From: Papio anubis
Lineage: Eukaryota > Chordata > Mammalia > Primates > Cercopithecidae
NCBI RefSeq assembly: GCF_008728515.1
Contig: NC_044976.1
Coordinates: 34,061,376 to 34,125,375 of the forward strand
Direction: 5' to 3'
DNA length: 64,000 bases
The notes beneath the pieces are model-generated. The model did no database searches. It saw only the letters and a list, made by a program, of their open reading frames with translations, and had not been told where the DNA came from. Position 1 is the stretch's first letter; each line of letters opens with the position of its first letter. The translations under genes were made by a program, and so were the position numbers. Shown here one piece after another: positions 26,442 to 37,152 of this stretch.

Positions 26442-26480
<39 letters not shown>
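26442..26480 (+). repeat. (TG)n microsatellite
   Basis: About 19 GT units between two Alus. Confidence 0.95.
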
Positions 26481-26484
<4 letters not shown>

Positions 26485-26603
26485 GAGACGGAGTCTGGCT
26501 TTCACCGTGTTGGCCAGGATGGTCTCGATCTGTTGACCTCGTGATCCGCCCGCCTCGGCCTCCCAAAGTGCTGGGATTACAGGCTGAGCCACCGCGCCCG
26601 GCC
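26481..26603 (-). mobile_element. AluY (antisense) with large internal deletion
   Basis: 'GAGACGGAGTCTGGCT' joins directly to 'TTCACCGTGTTGGCC', losing the middle of the element; ends CGCGCCCGGCC. Confidence 0.85.
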
Positions 26604-26624
26604 ATATGTATGTTATAAAGAAAA

Positions 26625-27228
26625 ATGTTTGAACAGACACCTATTATCCACCATTCATTTTATCTCCTCCCTACTGAGAGAGAATATGAATATTATTTTT
26701 ACCCTTATTTTTGTTTTTTACCTTTATCTTTTGAGATATTCTGTGTGCTACTTCATAATCCGTTCCCATTCTTTCCCCTTTTGGATGTAACTACCATCTT
26801 GACATTTGAGTTTACCCTTGCTTTTTCTGTATTGTTTAATATGTATATTTGTATCCTTAAACCACATGGTTTACTTTTGCATATTTTTGAATTTTACAAA
26901 TTAGAGTCATACCATAAGCATTCTTCTGCAGCTTGTTTTTTTGTCACTCAGTATCATGTTTGTGAGATTTATGTATATCACAATTCATTTATCTGTTCTA
27001 TTATGGATGGATTTAGTGTAGTTTTCAATATTTTACTAGTACAAGCAGTGCTACTAAGAACATTCTTGTGCATATCTCCTCTTGGCAATGCAGAAGTTCT
27101 TCTGTAGTGGAATTGCTGTTTATAGGGTGTGCACATCTTCAACGTTACAAAAGAGTGTGTTGGTTGTACCAGTTTACATTCTCACCAACAGTATCTAATA
27201 GTTCTCATTATTCTACCTCCTTAACTTT
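26625..27228 (-). mobile_element. L1M-like fragment (antisense)
   Basis: Contains typical reverse-L1 phrases such as 'GTAGTGGAATTGCTG' and 'TTGTACCAGTTTACATTCTC'. It resumes after an AluY at 27514-27595. Confidence 0.5.
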
Positions 27229-27229
27229 T

Positions 27230-27513
27230 CTTTTTTTTTTTTTTTTGAGACGGAGTCTCCCTCTGTCCCCCAGGCTGGAGTGCAGTGGCCGGATCTCAGC
27301 TCACTGCAAGCTCCGCCTCCCGGGTTCACGCCATTCTCCTGCCTCAGCCTCCCGAGGCACCCGCCACCTCGCCCAGCTAGTTTTTTGTATTTTTTAGTAG
27401 AGACGGGGTTTCACCGTGTTAGCCAGGATGGTCTCGATATCCTGACCTCGTGATCCGCCCATCTCGGCTTCCCAAAGTGCTGGGATTACAGGCTTGAGCC
27501 ACCGTGCCCGGCC
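27230..27513 (-). mobile_element. AluY (antisense) with small deletion
   Basis: Lacks the 'TAGCTGGGACTACAG' segment. Flanks CTCCTTAACTTTT / CTCCTTAGCTTTT. Confidence 0.9.
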
Positions 27514-27595
27514 CTCCTTAGCTTTTGCACTATTTAGTCGGTGAAATTGATGTCTTATTGTGGTCTTTGTATTTTCCTTATAAATAATGAGATTA

Positions 27596-27890
27596 GGCTG
27601 GGTGAGGTGGCTCATGCCTGTAATCCCAGCACTTTGGGAGCCCATGGTGGGTAGGTCACCCGAGATCAGGCATTCAAGACCAGTCTGGTCAACATGAAAC
27701 CCCATCTCTACTAAAAATGTAAAAATTAGCTGGGTATGGTGGTGCACACCTATAGTCCCAGCTACTTGGGAGGCTGAGGCAGGAGAATCGCTTGAACCTG
27801 GGAGGCGGAAGTTGCAGTGAGCTGAGGTTGTGCCATGCACTCCAGCCTGGGTGACAGAGCAAGACTCCATCTCAAAAAAAAAAAAAAAAA
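27596..27890 (+). mobile_element. AluS
   Basis: Full length with A-tail. Confidence 0.9.
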
Positions 27891-27912
27891 TTAAACTTTA
27901 AAAATACGATTT

Positions 27913-28046
27913 TCAGTCTGGGCATGGTGGCCCATGCTTGCAATCCCAGCACTTTGGGAGGCCAAAGTGGGAGGATCGCTTGAGTCCAGGAGTTCAAGAC
28001 CAGCCTGGGCAACATAGTAAGACTCCATCTAAATAAATAGATAAAT
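27913..28046 (+). mobile_element. Alu left-monomer fragment
   Basis: Ends in AAATAAATAGATAAATG. Confidence 0.8.
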
Positions 28047-28106
28047 GATTTTTGCCCTTTTCCTCTTCTTTGAAATAGCTGTAAATGACTTTTGCCTTAA
28101 ACAAAC

Positions 28107-28409
28107 ATTATACAGTGGCCACGCCATCTCAGCACTTTGGGAGGTCAGTGTGATCACAAGGTCAGAGTTGGAGATGAGCCTGGCCAGCATGGGTGAAAAC
28201 CTCACTTCATTAAAAATACAAAATTGGGGCTGGGCACGGTGGCGGTCGCAGCCTGGGAACCTTCCAGTTATTTTGGGAGGTGCTGAGGTAGTGAGAATGG
28301 CTTGAATGACGGGAGGCGGAGGCTGCAGTGAGCCGCAGATCACACCACTGTACTCAGTCTGGGTGACAGAGCTGAGATTCTCTATCTCAAAAAAAAAAAA
28401 AAAAAAAAA
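28107..28409 (+). mobile_element. Garbled Alu (sense)
   Basis: Recognisable Alu phrases, but with many small insertions and deletions. See finding on local sequence quality. Confidence 0.7.
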
Positions 28410-28429
28410 TTGTTTTTCTTTGTTTCTTT

Positions 28430-28657
28430 ATTTTGACGACCACCGGCCCCGGCTGGCGTAGGATGCCATCCGCCTGACTGCAGTCTGGCCCCCGGTTCAC
28501 CATTCTCCCGCTTCAGCCTCCCGCGAAGATCTACAGGGCGCACCGGCTACCGGCGATGAGATCGGGTTTCACCCATGTTAGCCAGGATAGTCCTCGACTC
28601 TGACCTCAGATCAACTTCGGCCTCCCTGCTGATTATATTTGAGCCATCATACTGGCC
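28430..28657 (-). mobile_element. Garbled AluY-like element (antisense)
   Basis: 'CACCATTCTCCCGCTTCAGC', 'GGGTTTCACCCATGTTAGCC' and 'TAGTCCTCGACTCTGACCTC' are Alu segments with scattered indels. Confidence 0.65.
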
Positions 28658-28828
28658 TTTCTTTATTTTTCTTATTAATATCTGAATATGATTTGTTTCT
28701 TTTTGATTTAGGTGCCTTTATATATAACATTTGATGGTTATATGTATTGCAAATACTTGTTCCTAGTTTTTGCCTTGTCTTTGCTTTATTTATAATCTCT
28801 TTTGATGACCTTTTTTTTTCTTTCTTTT

Positions 28829-29118
28829 TGAGACAGGGTCTCACTCTGTCACTCAGGCTGGAGTGTAGTGGTGTTATCATGGCTCACTGCAACTTCCACC
28901 TCCCAGGCTCAAGTGATCCTCCCACCTCAGCCTCCTGAGTAGCTGGGACTATAGGCATGAGCCACCACACCTGGCTAATTTTAAACATTTTTTTTTTTGT
29001 AGTGACAAGGCCTCACTATGTTGCCCAGGCTAGTCTTGAACTCCTGGACTGAAGCAACCCTCTCGCCTCGGCCTTCCAAAATGTTGGGATTACAGGCATG
29101 AGCCACCACACCTGGCTG
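28829..29118 (-). mobile_element. Old Alu (antisense)
   Basis: Two-monomer Alu ending CACACCTGGCT. Confidence 0.87.
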
Positions 29119-29126
29119 AATTTAAG

Positions 29127-29438
29127 TTTTTGTTTGTTTGTTTGTTTGTTTGTTTGAGACAGGGTCTGGCTGTGTCGTCCCTGTGGGAACGCAGTGGGTC
29201 ATGATCTTGGCTCACTGCAACCTCTGCCTCCCAGGCTGAAGCCATCCTCTGGCCTCAGCCTCCTGAGTAGCTGGGACCACAGGCGTGTACCACCATACCT
29301 GGCTATTTTATTTATTTTTTGTAGAGATAAGGTCTCACCATGTTGCCCTGGCTGGTTTTGTACTCCTGGTCTCAAACAGTCCTCTCACCTCAGCCTCCCA
29401 AAGTATGGGGATTATAAGTGCAAGCCATCACACCTGGC
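29127..29438 (-). mobile_element. Old Alu (antisense) with (GTTT)n
   Basis: Ends CATCACACCTGGCC. Confidence 0.85.
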
Positions 29439-29625
29439 CTAGATTTATTTTTAATAAATCACTAGAATTGGTTTCCTGCTATTTAGGATTTTTACATGGT
29501 GAGACTGGCCTGTCATGTTACTTTCTTGTACAGTTCTCGTTGGTTTTGATATCAAGATTATACTGAGGTGGGGAATGTTCCATCTCCTGTTCGCTGGAAA
29601 AGTTTGTATAAGACTGAAGTGTTCT

Positions 29626-29926
29626 GGCAGGGCACGGTGGCTCACACCTGTAATCCCAGCACTTTGGGAGGCCGAGGCGGGCGGATCACAAGGTCAGGAG
29701 ATCGAGACCATCCTTGCTATCACAGTGAAACCCTGTCTCTACTAAAAATACAAAAAAATTAGCCGGGCATGGTGGCAGGCGCTTGTAGTCCCAGCTACTT
29801 GGGAGGCTGAGGCAGGAGAATGGCGTGAACCCTGGAGGTGGAGCTTGCAGTGAGCCGAGATTGCACCACTGCTCTCCAGCCTGGGTGACAGAGCAAGACT
29901 CCATCTCAAAAAAAAAAAAAAAAAGA
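29626..29926 (+). mobile_element. AluY
   Basis: Flanks AGACTGAAGTGTT / AGACTAAAGTGTT. Confidence 0.9.
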
Positions 29927-30020
29927 AAGACTAAAGTGTTTTGTCATTCCTTGAACATTTGGCAGAACTCACCTGTACCATTCGAATTTTATTTTTTGTG
30001 GGAAGATTTTTACTGACTCA

Positions 30021-30335
30021 ATTTCTTTCTTTCTTTCTTTCTTTCTTTTTTTTTTTGAGACAGAGTCTTGCTCTGTCACCCAGGCTGGAGTGCAGTGGCA
30101 CGATCTTGGCTCACTGCAACCTCTGCCTCCTGAGTTCCAGCGATTCTCATGCCTCAGCCTCCTGAGTAGCTGGGATTACAGGCATGCGCCATCACACCCA
30201 GCTAATTTTTGTATTTTTAATAGAGACGAGGTTTTATCACGTTGGCCATGCTGGTGTCAAACTGATCTCAGGTGATCTGCCCATCTCAGCCTCCCAGAGT
30301 GCTGGGATTACAGATGTGAGCCACTGCTCCTAGAC
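30021..30335 (-). mobile_element. AluS (antisense) with (CTTT)n
   Basis: Flanks CTGACTCAATTTC / CCGACTCAAGTTC. Confidence 0.88.
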
Positions 30336-30421
30336 CGACTCAAGTTCTTTAATCATCTTAGCTAAATCATTTTAGCTAATGATTTGAAAGTTTTATTTCT
30401 ATTCTTTTTAATTTTATTTCT

Positions 30422-30738
30422 ATTTTTTTTTTTTTTTTTTTTTTTTAGAGACAGGGTGTGGCTGTGTCGCCCAGGCTGGAGGACGGTAACGTGATCATAG
30501 CTCACTGTAACCTCAAACTCCTGAGCTGAAGTTATCCTCCTTCCTCAGTTACCCGAGAAGCTAGGACTACAGTGATGTGCCACTGTACCCAGCTAATTTT
30601 TTAATTTTTTTGTAGAAACAGAGTCTTGGTATGTTGCCCAGGCTAGTCTTGAACTCCGGGTCTCAGGCAGTCTTCCCACCTCAGTCTCCCAAAGCACCAA
30701 AGCACTAGGATTATAGGTGTGAGCCACCATGCTTGGTC
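30422..30738 (-). mobile_element. Old Alu (antisense)
   Basis: J-like, ends CATGCTTGGTC. Confidence 0.85.
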
Positions 30739-30756
30739 TATTTCTGTTCTTTTCAG

Positions 30757-30912
30757 TTTTTTTTTTCTTTTTTTCTTTTTTTGTGATTGGGGCCTTGTTA
30801 TTTTGCCCAGGCTCGTCTTGAACTCGAGGCTCTGGTGATCCTCCCACCTCAGCTTCCCAAGTAGCTAAGATTACAAGACTGTGCCACCATCCCTGGCTAC
30901 TTGTTTTTTTTT
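30757..30912 (-). mobile_element. Alu monomer-like fragment (antisense)
   Basis: Single diverged monomer ending CCCTGGCTA. Confidence 0.7.
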
Positions 30913-31078
30913 TTATTGAAGTGTTACTGTCTATGCTTACCAAAGTCTAAAGGTAATCAATACCTTTATCCTTGTCCTAAACAGTACAAGTACCGTTAGA
31001 ACACTTTCGCTCTGATCACCCCATCTCCCAACTTACATGCTGTTGACCAGTATTTTAGTTCTGTCCCATTAAAAAAAT

Positions 31079-31099
31079 AATCTCTCTCTCTCTCTCTTT
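31079..31099 (+). repeat. (TC)n microsatellite
   Basis: About ten TC units. Confidence 0.85.
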
Positions 31100-31134
31100 T
31101 TTCTTTTTGGCATAAAAAAGTTTTATAACCAAGC

Positions 31135-31690
31135 TGTATGGACATTAGGGGGCTTAGGTCTTAGCAGCAGGCCACTGGATATGTCAAAACTGATTGCTTA
31201 CTCTAACACCTCAGACCACTGGTGGCACTAGATGTCCTGGAAGCTCTTCTTAATGGGCTGTATTGGTCAAGAGTATATCTCACTCATCTCGATGATGGTG
31301 ATGAGTTGAGATAACCTGTATCGTGGTAATAGTCCCTCAGTTGTTTTGTTTCATACCAACTCTTGGTTTCATAGCTATAAGCTTTTTTCAATAAAGGCAA
31401 ATTTCTTCTTTCAGTTCCTTGTTGCCCCCTCTGGTCTGTTGAGAGCACTGTGATATAACTTAGGGGTACGACCAATCTTCCTGGTTTTTCAGTCTGTCTT
31501 GACGGTTCTTTCAAAAGCCTCTGTTTTCCCAATCAGTTTCACCTCTTCTCTTGTGAAAGAGTACTTTTCCTAGATCAAAGTGATGTTTTTGTAATCCTTT
31601 TTTTATCTAATTGCAGGAAAGCTTCAAATCTAGTCTTGTCAGCTTCTTCAATGCTCTCCAAATATCCCTCCATACTTCTTGACCACTTAT
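31135..31690 (-). pseudogene. Possible processed-pseudogene remnant, parent not recognised
   Basis: Read on the minus strand, two adjacent frames hold long stretches with few stops that look like decayed coding sequence, e.g. MEGYLESIEEADKTRFEAF near 31600-31665 and KTRKIGRTPKLYHSALNRPE near 31410-31490. Frameshifts and stops are frequent. I do not recognise the parent gene; an old unclassified repeat is equally possible. A Tigger1 end abuts it at 31699. Confidence 0.25.
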
Positions 31691-32025
31691 ATCAAATACA
31701 GGCATACCTTGTTTTATCATGCTTTGCTTTACTGCACTTTGCAGATACTGTGTTTTTTGTTTTGTTTTTACAAGTTGAAGGTTTTTAACCAACTGTACAT
31801 CAAGCAAGTCTATTGGTGCCAATTTACCAACAGCATGTGCTCAAATTGTGTCTTTTTCTCACATTTTTATAAATCTCATGATATATCAAACGTTTTCATT
31901 ATTACTGTATCTCTATGGCAATCTGTAAGCAGTGACCTGTGATGTTACTATTGCAATTGTTTTGGGGCACCATGAACCATGGCCAAATAAGATGGCAAAT
32001 TTAATCTATCAATGTCGTGGGTTTT

Positions 32026-32337
32026 GTTGTTGTTTTAGAGACAGGGTCTCATTCTGTTACCGGGGCTGCTGAAGTGCAGTGGCATGATCATGGCTCACTG
32101 CAGCCTTGACCTCCTGGGCCCAATCGATGCTCCCACCTCAGCTTCCTGAGTAGCTGGGACTACAGGCATGCACCACCATGCCTGGCTCATTTAAAAGTCT
32201 TTTTGTTGTTGTTGTTATAGAGATGGAGTCTCACTATAGTGCCCAGGCTGGTCTCAAACTCCTGGACTCAAGTGATCCTCCTGCCTTGGCCTCCCAAAGT
32301 GCTGGGATTATAGGCATGAGCCACTGTGCCCAACCTT
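32026..32337 (-). mobile_element. Old Alu (antisense) in Tigger1
   Basis: J-like; Tigger1 text resumes after 32337. Confidence 0.87.
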
Positions 32338-33168
32338 ATGTGTATTCTAACTGCTCAATGACAGGCCATTCCCCGATCTCTCTCCCTCTCCTTGGGTCTC
32401 CCTATTCCTTGAGACACAACAATACTGAAAGTAGGCCAATTAATAGCCCTACAATGACCTGTAAGTGTTCAAGTGAAAGGAGGAGTTGCACATTTCTTGC
32501 TTTAAGTCAAAAGCTAGAGATGACTAAGCTTAGTGAGGAAGACATATAGAGCTAGACCTGTTGCACCACGCAACTAACCAAATTGTCAATGCAAAGGAAA
32601 AGTTCTTAAGGAAATTAAGAGTGCTAATCCAGTGAACACATGAATAGTAAGAAGCAAAATAACCTTATCTGATATGGAGAAAGTTTTAGTGATCTGGAAA
32701 GAAGATCAAACCAGTCATAACATTCCCTTAAGCCAAAACCTAATCCAGAGCAAGGCCCTAACTCTCTTCAATTCTGTGAATGCCAACAGAGGTAAGGTAG
32801 CTACAGAAGAAAAGTTTGAAGCTAGCAGAGATTGGTTCATGAGGTTTAAGGAAAGAAGCCATCTCCATAACAAAGTAGAAGGTGCTTATGTAGAAGCTGC
32901 AGCAAATTAGCCAGAAGATCTAACTAAAATAATTGATGAGAGCAGCTACACTGAACAACAGATTTTCAGTGTAGATCAAACAGCCTTCTGTTGGAAGAAG
33001 ATGCCATCTAGAACTTTCATAGCTAGAGAGAAATCAATGCCTGGCTTCAAAGCTTCAAAGCACAGGCTAACTCTCCTATTAGGGTCTAATGTAGCTGGTG
33101 ACTTTAAATTGAAGCCAGTGCGCTGTTACCATTATGAAAAGCCTAGAACCTTTAAGAATTATGCCGTG

Positions 33169-33481
33169 GGCCGGGTGCAGTGGCTCAAGCCTGTAATCCC
33201 AGCACTTTGGGAGGCCAAGACGAGCGGATCACAAGGTCAGGAGATCGAGACCATCCTGGCTAACATGGTGAAACCCCGTCTCTACTAAAAAGTACAAAAA
33301 AACTAGCCAGGCGAGGTGGCGGGCACCTGTAGTCCCAGCTACTCGGGAGGCTGAGGCAGGAGAATGGTGTAAACCCGGGAGGCGGAGCTTGCAGTGAGCT
33401 GAGATCTGGCCACTGTACTCCAGCCTTGGCGACACAGCGAGACTCCGTCTCAAAAAAAAAAAAAAGAAAAAGAAAAAGAAA
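33169..33481 (+). mobile_element. AluY, Old World monkey type, in Tigger1
   Basis: Flanks AAGAATTATGCCGTG (33154-33168) / AAGAATTATGCTGTG. Confidence 0.94.
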
Positions 33482-33579
33482 AAGAATTATGCTGTGTCTA
33501 CTCTCCCTGTGCTCTATAAATGGAACAACAAAGCCTGGATGACAGCAGGTTTTTTTTTTTTTTCACAGCATGGTTTACT

Positions 33580-33882
33580 GATTTATTTATTTATTTATTT
33601 TTTGAGACAAGAGTCTTGCTCTGACTCCCAGGCTGGAGTGCAGTGGTGTGATCTTGGCTCACTGCAGCCTACGCCTCCTGGGGTCAAGTGATTCTCCTGC
33701 CTCAGCCTCCTGAGTAGCTGGGATTACAGGTGATGCACACCACCATGCACAGCTAATTTGTGTATTTTTAGTAGAGATGGAGTTTCACTGTGTTGGTCAG
33801 GCTGGTCTTGAACAACCTGGTGATCTGCCTGCCTCGGCCTCCCAAAGTGCTGGGATTACAGGCATGAGCCACCGTGCCCAGC
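33580..33882 (-). mobile_element. AluS (antisense) in Tigger1
   Basis: Starts (ATTT)n; flanks TGGTTTACT. Confidence 0.9.
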
Positions 33883-34423
33883 TGGTTTACTAAATATTTT
33901 AAGTCCACTGTTTAGATCTACTGCTCAGAAAAAAAGAGTTCTTTCAAAATATTACTGCTCCTTGACAGTGCACCTGGTCACTCAAGAGCTCTGATGGAGT
34001 TGTACAAGGAGAATAATGTTGCTTTCATACCTACTTACACAACATGCATTCTGTAGCCTATGGATCACGGAGTAATTTCAACTTTCAAGTCATTATTTAA
34101 GAAATACATTCCATATACAATGATTCCCATAATGGATCTGGGCAAAGTAAATTGAAAACCTTCTGGAAAGGATTCACCATTTTAGATGCCATTAAGAACA
34201 TTCATAATTCATGGGAGAAGGTCCAAATATCAACAAAAATCAGAGTTTGGAAGACATTGATTCCAACTGTCATGGATGACTTTGAGGGGTTCAAGACATC
34301 AGTGGAGGAGGTAATTGCAGATGTGGTGGAAACAGCAAGAGAACTAGAATCAGAAGTGGAGCCTGAATATGTGACTGAATTGCTGAAATCTCATAAAACT
34401 TGAACAGATGAGGAAATCCTTCT

Positions 34424-34730
34424 TTTTTTTTTTTTTGTTTTTGTTTTTTGAGATGGAGTCTCACTCTGTTGCCCAGGCTGGAGTACAGTGGTGCGATCTC
34501 AGCTCACTGCAAGCTCTGCCTCCTGGGTTCACGCATTCTCCTGCCTCAGCCTCCCGAATAGCTGGGACTACAGGTGCCTGCCACCACACCCGGCTAATTT
34601 TTTGTATTTTTAGTAGAGATGGGGTTTCACCATATTAGCCAGGATGGTTTCGATCTCCTGACCTCGTGATCCGCCTGTCTCGGCCTCCCAAAGTGTTGGG
34701 ATTACAGGTGTGAGCCACTGTGCCCGTACA
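34424..34730 (-). mobile_element. AluY (antisense) in Tigger1
   Basis: Target duplication GAAATCCTTCTT. Confidence 0.93.
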
Positions 34731-34769
34731 GAAATCCTTCTTATGGATGAACAAAGAAAGTGATTTCTT

Positions 34770-35049
34770 TTTTTTTTTTTTTTGAGACGGAGTCTCGCTC
34801 TGTCGCCCAGACTGGAGTGCATCACTGCAAGCTCCACCTCCCGGGTTTACGCCATTCTCCTGCCTCAGCCTCCCGAGTAGCTGGGACTACAGGCACCCGC
34901 CACCTCGCCCGGCTAGTTTTTTGTATTTTTTAGTGGAGACGGGGTTTCACCGTGTTGGCCAGATGGTCTCGATCTCCTGACCTCGTGATCCACCCATCTC
35001 GGCCTCCCAAAGTGCTGGGATTACAGGCTTGAGCCACCGCGCCTGGCCA
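34770..35049 (-). mobile_element. AluY (antisense) in Tigger1
   Basis: Target duplication AGAAAGTGATTTCTT; short deletion after 'GGAGTGCATCACTGC'. Confidence 0.93.
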
Positions 35050-35245
35050 GAAAGTGATTTCTTGAAGTGAAATTGACTCCGGTGAAAGTGCTGTGAACAT
35101 TGTTGAAATGTCAACAAAATATTTAGAATATTGTGTAAACCTAGTTGATATGGCAGTGACAGTGTTTGAGAGGATTGACTCCAATTTTGAGGGAAGTTCT
35201 ACTGTGGGTAAAATGCTATCAAACAGTATTGCATGCTATAGAGAA

Positions 35246-35452
35246 TTTTGTTTTTTAGGAGACAGGCTTTTGCTGTGTCCCCCAGGCTGGAATGCAGTGG
35301 TGCGGTCATGGCTCACTGCAGCCTCGACCACCTGGGCTAGGCTCAAATGATCCTCCTGCCTCAGCCTCCTAAGTAGCTGGGACTGCAGGCATGCTCCTCC
35401 ACACCTGGCTAATTTTTGTAATTTTTGTAGCGAGGAAATCTCACTCTGTTGC
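35246..35452 (-). mobile_element. Truncated old Alu (antisense) at the Tigger1 break
   Basis: Follows the last Tigger1 bases; the element ends early and unrelated sequence follows. Confidence 0.75.
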
Positions 35453-35454
35453 CT

Positions 35455-36146
35455 GTGCTCATCCAGGGTAGCCTGTCCAAAGCTGCTAGGCTCTCCTGTT
35501 CTGCCAGGCCAAGCTTAGGGTTTTGGGGCCTTCATGTATGCTAGAGAATATGCAGGAAAATAGGCTTGATCTGGTTCAGTTCGGTTGCAGGCTGGGTGGA
35601 ACTGAACTGTGAATCTGCATAGAGTGTCAGAACCAGGGACAGCTCCTCCTGTCACCTTTGCTGCCTTTCCCCTGGCTTGGGCTAGGGAGAGAATGGGCAG
35701 ATTTTGTGATGATATACTCTCTAGCTTCTCTTCTCACTGCTTCTTGCTTCCATTTTTATGCAAGAATATTACTACTGATAGTTCCTGGTGTAATGTGCTA
35801 TTTTTCACCTCATACTTTCTGTTAGTGCTGCTTAGTACACCTTTCTCCCATCTTTACTTTGCCTGGCTAATTCCTGCTCATCCTCACAGGCCTGTTTAAG
35901 TAGATATCTCTTCTATGTAACCTACCCTGATTATCCCAGACTAGATTAGACATACCTCCTCTTAGTTCCCATGTCATCCATGTGCCTCTGTCATTACACT
36001 TAAAGTTTCATTGAAATTATCATCCATACTGTCTAGTGCAGTAGCCACTAACCACATGTATTAAGCATTTGAAATGTGCCTAGTCTGAATTGAAATGTGT
36101 TTTGTGTAATATACACACTGAATTTCAGATTTACATAAAAATATAA
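35455..36146. other. Intergenic stretch without recognised feature
   Basis: Unique-looking sequence; I see no gene or classified repeat in it. Confidence 0.5.
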
Positions 36147-36160
36147 AATATTAGTAATTT

Positions 36161-36472
36161 TTTTTTTTTTTTTTTTTTTTTTTTGAGACGGAGTCTTGCT
36201 CTGTCGCCCAGGCTGGAGTGCAGTGGCCGGATCTCAGCTCACTGCAAGCTCCGCCTCCCGGGTTTATGCCATTCTCCTGCCTCAGCCTCCCGAGTAGCTG
36301 GGACTACAGGCGCCCGCCACCTCGCCTGGCTAGTTTTTTTTTTTGTATTTTTTAGTAGAGACGGGGTTTCACCGTGTTAGCCAGGATGGTCTCGATCTCC
36401 TGACCTCGTGATCCGCCCGTCTCGGCCTCCCAAAGTGCTGGGATTACAGGCTTGAGCCACTGCGCCCGGCCC
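36161..36472 (-). mobile_element. AluY (antisense), Old World monkey type, in an Alu tail
   Basis: Pair 36161-36768 is bracketed by ATATTAGTAATTTTT / ATATCAGTAATTTTT. The AluY entered the tail of the next Alu. Confidence 0.92.
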
Positions 36473-36768
36473 TTTTTTTTTTTTTTTTGAGATGGAGTCT
36501 CACTCTGTCGCCCAGGTTGGAGTGCAGTGGCATGATCTCGGCTCACCGCAACCTCTGCCTCCTGAGTTCAAGTGATTCTTCTGCCTCAGCCTCCTGAGTA
36601 GCTGGGACTACAGGCGAGCGCCACCATGCCCAGCTAATTTTTGTATTTTTAGTAGAGATGGGGTTTGACCATATTGGCCAGGCTGGTCCTGAACTCCTGA
36701 CTTTGTGATCCACCCACCTCGGCTTCCCAAAGTGCTGGGATTACAGGGGTGAGCCACTGCACCTGGCC
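36473..36768 (-). mobile_element. AluS (antisense)
   Basis: Ends CACTGCACCTGGCC. Confidence 0.9.
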
Positions 36769-36844
36769 CAATATCAGTAATTTTTATATTGATATGTTGA
36801 TTTTGAGGGTTAAATATGTTACTAAAATTAATTTTACCTGTTTC

Positions 36845-37150
36845 CTTTTTATTTTTATTTGTTTATTTTTGAGACAGAGTCTTGCTCTGTTGCCCAGGCT
36901 GGAGTGCAGTGGCACTGTCTCGGCTCACTGCAATCTCTGCCTCCTGGGTTCACACCATTCTCCTGCATCAGCCTCCCGAGCAGCTGGGACTATAGGCGCC
37001 TGCCACCATGCCCGGCTAATTCTTTTTTGTATTTTTAATAGAGAGGGGGTTTCACCTTGTTAGCCAGGATGGTCTCCATCTCCCCTCGTGATCCTCCTGG
37101 CTTGGCCTTTCAAAGTGCTGGGATTACAGGTATGAGCCACCACGCCCAAT
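36845..37150 (-). mobile_element. AluY-like (antisense)
   Basis: Poly-T with interspersed A and G, ends CACGCCCAATT. Confidence 0.87.
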
Positions 37151-37152
37151 TC

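Larger units (their letters stand above)
32674..34403 (+). pseudogene. Tigger1 transposase remnant (pogo-like, DDE)
   Basis: Open pieces at 32674-32910 (WFMRFKERSHLHNK, the DNA-binding region), 33001-33160 (MPSRTFIAREKSMPGFKASK) and 34152-34403 (C-terminal part). Near 33949-33990 the DDE core reads LLLLDSAPGH; the usual family motif has Asn after the catalytic Asp. Alus interrupt it three times between 33.1 and 34.43 kb, and the part upstream of 32674 has frameshifts, so no functional enzyme is encoded. Confidence 0.8.
31699..35245 (+). mobile_element. Tigger1 DNA transposon, 3'-truncated, split by Alus
   Basis: Starts with the Tigger TIR CAGGCATACCTTGTTTTAT directly after a TA dinucleotide (the target site). 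Body segments visible at 31699-32025, 32338-33168, 33482-33579, 33883-34423, 34731-34769 and 35050-35245 follow the pogo-type transposase gene in order. The 3' TIR is missing: after 35245 the sequence runs into an Alu and then unrelated DNA. Confidence 0.85.

Noticed and set aside
26625..27107. 160-codon plus-strand ORF rich in Phe/Leu
   Set aside because: Translation of antisense L1M; no signal peptide with cleavage or domain of a real protein.
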